From assembly GCF_000956405.1 (NCBI RefSeq), contig NZ_JYIV01000011.1:1-48157 (forward strand): a DNA stretch of 48,157 nucleotides, written 5' to 3'. Source of the stretch: Microbacterium oxydans. Its GTDB lineage: Bacteria > Actinomycetota > Actinomycetes > Actinomycetales > Microbacteriaceae. Position 1 is the stretch's first letter, and every line of letters starts with the position of its first letter. A program made the position numbers and the translations under genes. The notes under the pieces were generated by a model. The model saw only the letters and a program-made list of their open reading frames with translations. It was not told the DNA's origin and did not search any database. Shown here piece after piece: positions 42,071 to 48,157 of the stretch.

Positions 42071-42874
42071 TCAGAGCGCCGCGAACGCCGATGCGGTGCG
42101 GGAGGGGCTGTATCCGAGGGCGACGGAGATCTCGTCGGCGGCCTCGATCAGCTGGAGCGCGAGCTCCTGGTGTGGGGCATGCAGGTCGAGCACCGACAGC
42201 GGGCCGCTCGCCGAGATGCCTGCCACGATCTCTCCCGCACGGTTGCGGATCGGGGCGGCGATGCAGGCGCGTCCGAAGGCGAGCTCTTCGATCTCGGTCG
42301 AGTACCCGCGGCTGCGCGTCTCGTCGAGCGCGAGCTGCATGGCGTCACGGTCGACGATCGTGTGCGGCGTGAAGCGCTGGGGTGCCTGCGCGAAGTACTC
42401 GTCCACCTGCGCGTCGGTCATGCCGGAGAGCAGTGCCTTGCCGATGCCGGTGGCGTGCAGCGGGCCGGTGCGGCCCGCCATGTCGAACGACTTCGGTGCG
42501 AGTGCCCCCTCGAAGTTGCAGAGGTACATGAAGGTGAAGCCGCTGAGCTCGGCGACGTTCACACCGATCTCGATCCGGCGGGCGAGGTTCTGCGCGATCT
42601 GCCGCGCCGCGCGGAAGATGGGGGAGCCGTTGAGGGCGATCGTGCCGAGCGAGACGGCAGCGGGGCCGAGGCGGTACAGACCGGTGCGAGGGTCCTGGAC
42701 CACGAACTTCATACGGTCCAGCGCCGACATCATCCGCGAGACCGTCGACTGGCCGAGCCCGGTGAGGGTGCAGAGCTCCGAGACCCGCAGCTCGCCCGAC
42801 TCCTCGGTGAAGCAGGCGAGCAACGACATCGCCCGTTCGACGGTCTGGGTGCCGCCCACCGATTCCGATGCCAT
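42071..42874 (-). CDS. IclR-family transcriptional regulator
   Basis: 267 residues. Winged HTH at the N-terminus (TVERAMSLLACFTEESGELRVSELCTLTGLGQSTVSRMMSALDRM, about 10-54) and an IclR effector domain (LHATGIGKALLSGM about 136-149; RSRGYSTEIEELAFGRACIAAPIRN about 192-216; GISASGPLS). The ATG at 42874 sits behind GAGGAGGAGTGACC; the GTG two codons earlier is too close to it. It probably controls the flanking sugar-acid genes and itself through the TGTG-box sites. Sugar-acid or keto-acid effectors are common in the family. Confidence 0.92.
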   Translation of the reverse strand: MASESVGGTQTVERAMSLLACFTEESGELRVSELCTLTGLGQSTVSRMMSALDRMKFVVQDPRTGLYRLGPAAVSLGTIALNGSPIFRAARQIAQNLARRIEIGVNVAELSGFTFMYLCNFEGALAPKSFDMAGRTGPLHATGIGKALLSGMTDAQVDEYFAQAPQRFTPHTIVDRDAMQLALDETRSRGYSTEIEELAFGRACIAAPIRNRAGEIVAGISASGPLSVLDLHAPHQELALQLIEAADEISVALGYSPSRTASAFAAL

Positions 42875-42966
42875 GGTCACTCCTCCTCAGTACTGCCGCC
42901 GCGTGGGCGACGTCGCGGCTGGTCACCGCTGCCAGTCATCCTATTCAGAGAAATGGCTTCGAGCAA

Positions 42967-43017
42967 CACAAATGTGGGTGTCGTATGCATTTTGTGGATT
43001 TCGCATCCGCATTGTGG
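42967..43017. promoter_or_regulatory. Putative IclR operator region, site B with three 20-base-phased boxes
   Basis: TGTGG occurs at 42973-42977, 42993-42997 and 43013-43017, exactly 20 bases apart, each preceded by an A/T pair. The middle box is part of TGCATTTTGTG (42986-42996), matching sites A and C. The region lies between the IclR start and the CUT1 permease start, and would serve both promoters. Confidence 0.65.
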
Positions 43018-43102
43018 TTAACTGGCCGCACGTCGACGTCGACGACTGTGACGACGACGCGCAGGGCCCCGCGGGGGTCGTCTCTACTGGAAAGTGACTG
43101 CA

Positions 43103-44041
43103 ATGCAACAAGCCATACTCGAGCGGCCCGCAGAGAGCGAGCAGAAGGCCGTCGAGCCACGCTCCGGGCGACGCTCCACGCTGGGCGCGAAGGATCGCAC
43201 CTTCGGTTTCATGATCGCACTTCCCGCGGTCCTCCTGTTCCTCGTGATCGCGATCTTCCCTCTCGTGTCGAGCATCTTCACAAGCCTGTTCGATCAATCC
43301 CTCCTGCGTCCGGAGCGCACATTCGTCGGTCTCGACAACTACGCGGCCGTCTGGGACGAGTTCTTCGCCCGACTCGGCACGACCCTCGTCTTCGCGTCGC
43401 TCTCCACGATCTTCCCGCTCGTGCTCGGCGTGGCCCTGGCGCTGCTGCTGAACGCCCGCATGCGCGGGCGGAACATCCTGCGCGGAGCCCTCATGCTTCC
43501 CTGGCTGCTCCCCGGTGTGGTCGTCTCCTTCCTCTGGGCGTGGATCTTCAACGACAGCTACGGCGTCGTCAACCACGTGCTCTCGGTGTTCGGCCTTCCC
43601 GAGGTCAGCATGCTCGGCACCCCGACCGGCGCCATGGCGGCCGTGGTCATCGCCAAGACGTGGCACTCGTTCCCGTGGATCATGGTCGTGGCCCTCGCGG
43701 TGCTCCAGACCCTGCCGAGCGAGCAGATCGAGGCCGCCACCATCGACGGCGCGACCCGCGCACAGCGGTTCCGGCACATCTCGCTGCCGCACATCGCCGG
43801 CCCGGTCACCCTCGTCGCGGTGCTGGAGTTCATCTACAACTTCGGCAACTTCGACACGATCTTCGTCATGACCGGTGGGGGGCCGGGCAACTCGACCACG
43901 ACGCTCGCGGTCAGCCTCTACGACCTGGCCTTCGGCAGCTACGAGCTCGGCAAGGCCTCGGCCATGGGCACGCTCTGGCTGGTCCTGCTGGCGATCATCA
44001 CCACCGGATACCTGTTCCTCAACCGACGGCTGGAGAAGTGA
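43103..44041 (+). CDS. CUT1 sugar ABC transporter permease (MalF-type)
   Basis: 312 residues with six membrane helices. The EAA loop EQIEAATIDGATRAQRFRHISLPHIAGP (about 210-237) and the FDTIFVMTGGGPGNSTTTLAVSLY segment (about 253-276) are typical of the MalF-like half. The ATG at 43103 follows GGAAAGTGACTGC. The TGA overlaps the next ATG by one base. It forms the import channel with the following permease. Confidence 0.92.
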   Translation: MQQAILERPAESEQKAVEPRSGRRSTLGAKDRTFGFMIALPAVLLFLVIAIFPLVSSIFTSLFDQSLLRPERTFVGLDNYAAVWDEFFARLGTTLVFASLSTIFPLVLGVALALLLNARMRGRNILRGALMLPWLLPGVVVSFLWAWIFNDSYGVVNHVLSVFGLPEVSMLGTPTGAMAAVVIAKTWHSFPWIMVVALAVLQTLPSEQIEAATIDGATRAQRFRHISLPHIAGPVTLVAVLEFIYNFGNFDTIFVMTGGGPGNSTTTLAVSLYDLAFGSYELGKASAMGTLWLVLLAIITTGYLFLNRRLEK

Positions 44042-44898
44042 TGCGCCGTAGTCGCGATGTGGGGGAGTCGATCATCCGCCCCCACCTGTCCATCCCCGGA
44101 CGTGTCCTGCTCCTGCTGCTGGCGCTGTTCGGCCTGCTCCCGGTGTACTGGCTCACGGCCACCGCGTTCACGAAGAAGGAGGACGTCTTCTCCCTCGACC
44201 GTCCGTTCTTCCCGGTGGATCCGACCTTCGAGAACTTCATCGGCTTCTTCCAGAACGACCTGCTGCTGAAGAACCTCCTCAACAGCATCATCGTCTCCAC
44301 CGGAACCGCTCTGCTCGCCGTCCTGGTCGGCGGACTGATGGCGTACTCCCTGTCGAAGTTCCGCTACCGCGGTCGCAACGCCGTCATGTTCATGTTCCTC
44401 ATCGGCCAGCTGATCCCCGGTGCGCTGCTGCTCATCTCGCTCTACCTGATGCTGAGCTCGGCCGGGTTGCTGTACACCTACACGGCACTGATCATCTCGT
44501 TCACGACGTTCACGCTGCCGCTCGCGGTGTTCCTGCTGAAGGGCATCATCGACGCGCTGCCGGACGACATCATCGAGGCCGCCAAGGTCGACGGACTCTC
44601 GCGCACGGGGACGATGTTCCGCATCGTGTTCCCGCTCGTGGTCCCCGGACTCATCACCGCCGGGATGTTCGCCTTCATGCGGGGCTGGAGCGATCTCCTC
44701 TTCGCCCTCACGCTCGCAGGACCCGACAAGCAGACGCTGCCGGCGGGTCTCACCCAGGCGTTCATCCGCGAGGGCACCGCGGACTGGCCCGCGCTCATGG
44801 CGGCGTCCCTGATCACCTCCCTCCCACTCGTCCTCATCTTCATCCTCCTGCAGCGCTATTTCGTCTCCGGCCTCGCCGCCGGGGCGGTCAAGGGATAG
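44041..44898 (+). CDS. CUT1 sugar ABC transporter permease (MalG-type)
   Basis: 285 residues with six membrane helices. EAA loop DDIIEAAKVDGLSRTGTMFRIVFPLVVPG (about 178-206) and the MalG-type C-terminus ending in QRYFVSGLAAGAVKG. It is coupled to the MalF-type gene by TGATG. The operon has no ATPase gene; a shared MsmK/UgpC-like ATPase encoded elsewhere would be needed, as is common for actinobacterial CUT1 systems. Confidence 0.92.
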   Translation: MRRSRDVGESIIRPHLSIPGRVLLLLLALFGLLPVYWLTATAFTKKEDVFSLDRPFFPVDPTFENFIGFFQNDLLLKNLLNSIIVSTGTALLAVLVGGLMAYSLSKFRYRGRNAVMFMFLIGQLIPGALLLISLYLMLSSAGLLYTYTALIISFTTFTLPLAVFLLKGIIDALPDDIIEAAKVDGLSRTGTMFRIVFPLVVPGLITAGMFAFMRGWSDLLFALTLAGPDKQTLPAGLTQAFIREGTADWPALMAASLITSLPLVLIFILLQRYFVSGLAAGAVKG

Positions 44899-44949
44899 CG
44901 CCGCACCGCAGCACCGCTCGTCACCCCTCATCCCGAAGGAGCAGTCTTC

Positions 44950-46263
44950 ATGAACATCTCGAACTCGCAGCTGAGCCGCCGAGCCTTCCTCGGAGGCGGA
45001 ACCGTTCTGGCGGCGTTCGGCGCACTCGCGCTCGCCGGCTGTGCGACCCCCGCCGCCCCCGGCACCGGAGCCGGAGCCACGGCCGCAGGAGCCACCGAAG
45101 CCAAGACCATCAACTTCTACGGCAACTCGCTCGGCGAAGAGGCTCTGAAGTCGGCGTGGCAGGGCATCCTCGACGGCTTCTCGAAGCAGGAGGGCGTCAA
45201 GGTCGCCCCGGTCATCTACCCCTACGATCAGGCCGCCACGCAGCTGGCCCTGACCGGCCGCTCCGGCAACCTCATGGGCGTCGGACAGTCGGGCGGATGG
45301 CAGGTGCTGACCCCTATGAACGTGCTCGCCGATCTCTCCGACCTGGCGAAGGGGCTGGGCATCCCGCAGGGTGTGCTCGACTCGTACACGATGGACGGCA
45401 AGCTCCTCGTGCTGCCGCTCACGGCCGCCGGTATCGGCATCATCACCAACGGCGAGATCGCGAAGAGCGTCGGGATCAAGTCGGGCATGACCGTGGAGCA
45501 GTTCGCCACGGCGCTCGAGAAGATCAAGAAGCAGGACTCCTCGCTGATCCCGTACGCCGCCGTCACCAAGAACCCCGATCTGAAGGACGCCGTGCCGTGG
45601 ATGTGGGGCTTCGGCAGCGATGTGGTCACCGACGACCTGACCTGCACCCTCGGGGATGCCGAGAGCGTCAAGGCCGTCACCTGGTACAAGTCGCTGCAGG
45701 ACGCCGGTCTGACGCAGACCAACGTGGCGCGCAGCGACGCCCGCATCCTGTTCGCGAGCGGCAGGGCGGCGCTGTACGACGATGCCCCCCTCGCGTCGAC
45801 CTTCGTCAAGACGAACGGCGCCGCGCAGAACATCATCGACAACATCGGCGCCATCGCGCGTCCGACCGCCGGTGGCAAGGACTCCTTCAACCGGGCCTGG
45901 GGAAGCGGCGTGTTCGCCACGGCGGGTGAGGGGGAGCTCACGAGCCGCGACTTCATCCTCTACGCGGCGACGAACGTCGAGGCGGCGACCGCGCTCTACG
46001 AGAACTCCGCTGTGGCACCGGCCGCCAAGAGCGTCGCGGACAAGATCCCCGCCCTCGCAGCGGACAAGTTCCAGGGAGCTTTCCGCACCGAGGTCTCCGA
46101 GCATGCACGCGGTGCCGCGTGGGACCGTGTCGCGGTGACCGCGCAGATCGATGCCGCGATCGGCGCGGGTGTCGCGACGATCCTCGCGGGGCAGGTCGAG
46201 GTGCAGGCCGGCCTCAACGCGCTGAAGAAGGAAGTCCAGGGGCTGCTCGACGCCAACTCCTGA
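44950..46263 (+). CDS. Sugar-binding lipoprotein of the CUT1 transporter
   Basis: 437 residues, extracellular solute-binding family 1. A combined Tat/lipoprotein signal is visible: SRRAFLGG (twin Arg 10-11) and lipobox LALAGC (Cys31), then an Ala/Gly/Thr tether. The binding fold begins AKTINFYGNSLGEEALKSAWQGILDGF. The ATG at 44950 follows GAAGGAGCAGTC. It is the third gene of the transporter operon. Twin-Arg export together with the Tat signal on the large enzyme suggests both are exported folded. The ligand is probably an oligosaccharide or uronate; not determinable. Confidence 0.92.
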   Translation: MNISNSQLSRRAFLGGGTVLAAFGALALAGCATPAAPGTGAGATAAGATEAKTINFYGNSLGEEALKSAWQGILDGFSKQEGVKVAPVIYPYDQAATQLALTGRSGNLMGVGQSGGWQVLTPMNVLADLSDLAKGLGIPQGVLDSYTMDGKLLVLPLTAAGIGIITNGEIAKSVGIKSGMTVEQFATALEKIKKQDSSLIPYAAVTKNPDLKDAVPWMWGFGSDVVTDDLTCTLGDAESVKAVTWYKSLQDAGLTQTNVARSDARILFASGRAALYDDAPLASTFVKTNGAAQNIIDNIGAIARPTAGGKDSFNRAWGSGVFATAGEGELTSRDFILYAATNVEAATALYENSAVAPAAKSVADKIPALAADKFQGAFRTEVSEHARGAAWDRVAVTAQIDAAIGAGVATILAGQVEVQAGLNALKKEVQGLLDANS

Positions 46264-46267
46264 TCGT

Positions 46268-46326
46268 CTCGAATCGCGCGAATGGTTGCATTCTTCTCGG
46301 GGATGCAACCATTCGCGCGATTCGAG
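46268..46326. repeat. 59-base palindrome, copy B; bidirectional terminator
   Basis: 24-base exact arms (46268-46291 and 46303-46326), extended inward by two wobble pairs and one C-G pair. The arm contains GAATCGCGCRAATGGTYGCA with R=G and Y=T. Both changes from copy A are matched in the opposite arm. It follows the binding-protein stop by four bases. Confidence 0.95.
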
Positions 46327-46340
46327 TACGGCCGGAGGAG

Positions 46341-46383
46341 ACGAAGCAGGCCGCGCCCCGGAACGGGACGCGGCCTGCTTCGT
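46341..46383. terminator. Stem-loop after the SDR gene
   Basis: ACGAAGCAGGCCGCG (46341-46355) pairs with 46369-46383, continued by CCC/GGG after one C-A mismatch around a GGAAC loop. It lies 12 bases beyond the SDR stop on minus and directly beside the palindromic repeat B, so the convergent junction has two hairpins in tandem. Confidence 0.8.
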
Positions 46384-46394
46384 GGGTGAGCGGC

Positions 46395-47114
46395 TCAGAG
46401 CCAGCGCTCTCGCAGCACCGGCTTGAGCCAGGCGGCGGGGGAGGAGATCGACAGGCCGCCGTCGACCGCGATCGACGTCCCTGTGACGAAGGACGCCGCG
46501 TCGGAGGCGAGGAACGCCACGACGGACGCGACTTCCTCCGGGCGCCCGATGCGTCCGAGCGGGTAGCCCTCGCTCTCGCCCGTGTCCTGCGCGGAGATAC
46601 TGCCCGGCTGCACGGCGTTCACGCGGATGCCACGGGGCCCGTAGTCCAGCGCCAGCTGCCGTACGAGGCCGTCCACACCGGCCTTGGCGGCTGCGTAGGC
46701 GGCCAGGGCCGGGGCGGCGAGCGAGGAGTTGACGGAGGTCACCGCGACGATCGAGGACCCGGCGGAGAGGCGGGGAAGGGCCGCGCGTGCCACGAAGAAC
46801 GCCGAGTCGAGCGTGGCCCCCAGGGCGCCGCGCCAGTCCTCCTCGCTCGTGTCCTCGGCGCGGGCGATCGGCATGCGTCCAGCGGCGAGTACGACGACAT
46901 CGAGTCGGCCGAGAGTCTGCTCCGCATCCGCGACGGCGGCGTCGGCGTGCTCCGGGCGGCTGCAGTCGGCGACGAGGTACCGCGCGAAGACGGGATCGTC
47001 GGAACGGTCGGGTCCTGCGCCGACCACGGTGTCCCCGCCGTCGGCGAAGGCGCGGGCGATCGCGAGACCGATGTCGGAGCTGCCGCCGATCAGCAGCACG
47101 CCGCGGCCGGTCAC
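46395..47114 (-). CDS. SDR-family oxidoreductase (sugar-pathway)
   Basis: 239 residues from a GTG at 47114. The cofactor loop is IGGSSDIG (about 8-15; usual TGxxxGIG altered to GGSSDIG), VLAAGRM replaces the NNAG motif (about 76), SVNSSLAAPALAAYAAAK holds the catalytic Ser and YxxxK (about 128-150), and SFVTGTSIAVDGG closes the fold. The GTGA overlap with the DapA-family stop shows coupled translation. It could oxidise an aldose to its lactone, giving the aldonate used by the dehydratase; inferred from context. Confidence 0.87.
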   Translation of the reverse strand: MTGRGVLLIGGSSDIGLAIARAFADGGDTVVGAGPDRSDDPVFARYLVADCSRPEHADAAVADAEQTLGRLDVVVLAAGRMPIARAEDTSEEDWRGALGATLDSAFFVARAALPRLSAGSSIVAVTSVNSSLAAPALAAYAAAKAGVDGLVRQLALDYGPRGIRVNAVQPGSISAQDTGESEGYPLGRIGRPEEVASVVAFLASDAASFVTGTSIAVDGGLSISSPAAWLKPVLRERWL

Positions 47115-48028
47115 ACGCGCACCGTGGCGGGGATGGGAGGAAGGGCCAGCTCGTCGATCACGAGCTTCACCGACGCGCGGCTGCCGGCGTCGAGGCGAGA
47201 CGCGGGGTAGCGGACCGTCGCATGGTCGATGATGCCGCGCGCGACGAGAATCTCCTTGTGCACCGCCCACGCGATGCCGCCCTGCAGACCGATGAGCACG
47301 AGAGGGAGCATACGACGGAACTCGGCACGTGCCTCGTCGACGCGCCCCTCCAGGAAGCTGTCGAGCACGGGGCCGAGCAGGTCGGGGAATTCGCAGGCGG
47401 GCATGGTGCCGACGGCACCCCTGGCGTACTCCTCGAGGCAGAACTGCGCGTTCTGCCCGCCGAGCACGGCGAAGTCGGGGTCATCGATCGCCGAGACCAC
47501 GGCCCCGACCTTGGGTGCGGTCGGCGGAGCCTCCACCTTGACCGAGTCGACGCCGTCGAGTCGGGCGATCTCGGCGATCAGGGTCGGAGCCATCACCACG
47601 CCGGTGACGCCGGGAGCATCCTGCACCATGACGGAGAGGGAGGTGGCAGCGGCCACGTCGCCGTAGAAGTCGACGAGCGTCGCGGCCGGCGGCTTGACCA
47701 TGAACGGCGGAAGCACCATGAGGGCGTCTGCGCCGCCTTCTTCTGCGAGGAGCGCCTGCTCGATCGAGGTCGCGGTGGACGTGCCGTTGACGCCGGCGAT
47801 CACCGGGATCCGGCCGTCGACGACCTGGACGACGTCGTCCAGGATCGTCCGTCGCTCCTCCGTCGTGAGTGCGAAGCCCTCGCTCGCCATGCCGAAGACC
47901 GCGACACCGTCGACATCGGAGGCGAGTTGGAACTCGACCAGCCGACGCAGGCCGGCGCGGTCGAGGGCACCCGATTCGTCGAAGGGTGTTGCCAGGATGG
48001 GCATCAAGCCATGGAGTGTCGGAGCCAT
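47111..48028 (-). CDS. DapA-family aldolase/dehydratase, not a true dihydrodipicolinate synthase
   Basis: 305 residues, class I TIM-barrel lyase. The Schiff-base lysine lies in DSVKVEAPPTAP (about 165). The DapA GTTGE loop reads FGMASEG (about 45-51). The DapA catalytic Tyr (YNxP) is replaced: VMVQDAPGVTG (about 138-148) has Gln. This points to a related sugar-acid enzyme, such as a 2-keto-3-deoxy-acid aldolase or dehydratase, not lysine synthesis. The start is the ATG at 48028; upstream in-frame codons are non-conserved. It is the first gene of the operon with the SDR. Confidence 0.87.
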   Translation of the reverse strand: MAPTLHGLMPILATPFDESGALDRAGLRRLVEFQLASDVDGVAVFGMASEGFALTTEERRTILDDVVQVVDGRIPVIAGVNGTSTATSIEQALLAEEGGADALMVLPPFMVKPPAATLVDFYGDVAAATSLSVMVQDAPGVTGVVMAPTLIAEIARLDGVDSVKVEAPPTAPKVGAVVSAIDDPDFAVLGGQNAQFCLEEYARGAVGTMPACEFPDLLGPVLDSFLEGRVDEARAEFRRMLPLVLIGLQGGIAWAVHKEILVARGIIDHATVRYPASRLDAGSRASVKLVIDELALPPIPATVRV

Positions 48029-48079
48029 CAGCTGTTTCCCGTCTTCATCATCGTCTGTCCACATTTCTCGCAAGTGTTA

Positions 48080-48105
48080 TGCATATTGTGAGATAGTCTG
48101 CCACA
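48080..48105. promoter_or_regulatory. Putative IclR-regulon operator, site C
   Basis: TGCATATTGTG (48080-48090) matches sites A and B. A second half box, CCACA (48101-48105), lies in inverted orientation. GTTATG (48076-48081) and CATAAC (48104-48109) add outer symmetry. The site lies between the DapA-family gene and a gene starting at the right edge. Confidence 0.6.
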
Positions 48106-48140
48106 TAACGGTTACGAGCTACCAGCGAAGGATGCCCCGG

Positions 48141-48157
48141 ATGTCGCCCACCCACCC
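48141..48157 (+). CDS. Start of an unidentified gene at the right edge
   Basis: An ATG at 48141 lies eight bases after GAAGGA and reads MSPTH before the sequence ends; an in-frame ATG at 48132 is also possible. It would be divergent from the DapA-family gene across site C. Identity unknown. Confidence 0.35.

Noticed and set aside
47111..48028. Naming the gene dapA
   Set aside because: The catalytic Tyr motif is altered and the gene is coupled to an SDR in a sugar-acid locus, not to lysine genes.

Overview
The window is a GC-rich (roughly 70%) actinobacterial chromosome segment. The tRNA-Gln(UUG)-glmU-prs order, dense GTG/ATG starts, frequent GTGA/ATGA/TGATG gene overlaps, Tat and lipobox signals, and the protein sequences as a whole fit Microbacteriaceae, most likely Microbacterium. 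This placement is by recognition only; no search was run. There is no prophage, insertion sequence or CRISPR array.

Layout. 1-6.3 kb: a DUF202 membrane protein, then a catabolic block (amidohydrolase, MoaF-like protein and APC amino-acid permease on the minus strand; two SDR dehydrogenases divergent on plus). 6.3-8.7 kb: a TetR regulator divergent from an aldo/keto reductase, with an operator-in-promoter arrangement, and a HAD phosphatase. 8.8-15.8 kb: a branched-chain-type ABC transporter operon (LivF, a fused LivM-LivG, LivH, substrate-binding lipoprotein) led by a second MoaF-like gene and an SnoaL/NTF2-like gene, next to an AraC regulator. 15.9-27.5 kb: mostly housekeeping and membrane functions: DUF998-like protein, spermidine-synthase-like protein, ABC-F protein, CPA1 Na+/H+ antiporter, quinone-oxidoreductase-like MDR, MetQ-MetN-MetI importer, RluA-type pseudouridine synthase, MarR and GNAT. 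27.6-30.2 kb: tRNA-Gln, glmU, prs. 30.2-33.2 kb: a compact flavin-based electron-transfer operon (FMN-binding lipoprotein, ApbE flavin transferase, RnfD/NqrB-like membrane domain fused to a ferredoxin-reductase-like domain). 33.3-35.5 kb: an OmpR/HK two-component system.

35.6-48.1 kb looks like an uncharacterised carbohydrate-utilisation locus: an AXE1-type acetyl esterase, a 1336-residue Tat-exported multidomain protein with a golvesin-like C-terminus, a DgoD-like sugar-acid dehydratase, an IclR regulator, an ATPase-less CUT1 sugar importer, an SDR and a DapA-family aldolase/dehydratase. Its architecture is regular. All three divergent gene starts carry a TGCATWWTGTG-type site. Both convergent gene ends carry the same long palindrome, with base changes matched on the two arms. 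The secreted protein appears to be read from a leaderless mRNA. The inferred flow is extracellular de-acetylation and depolymerisation, import by the CUT1 system, then oxidation (SDR), dehydration (enolase superfamily) and retro-aldol cleavage or further dehydration (DapA family), all under the IclR protein.
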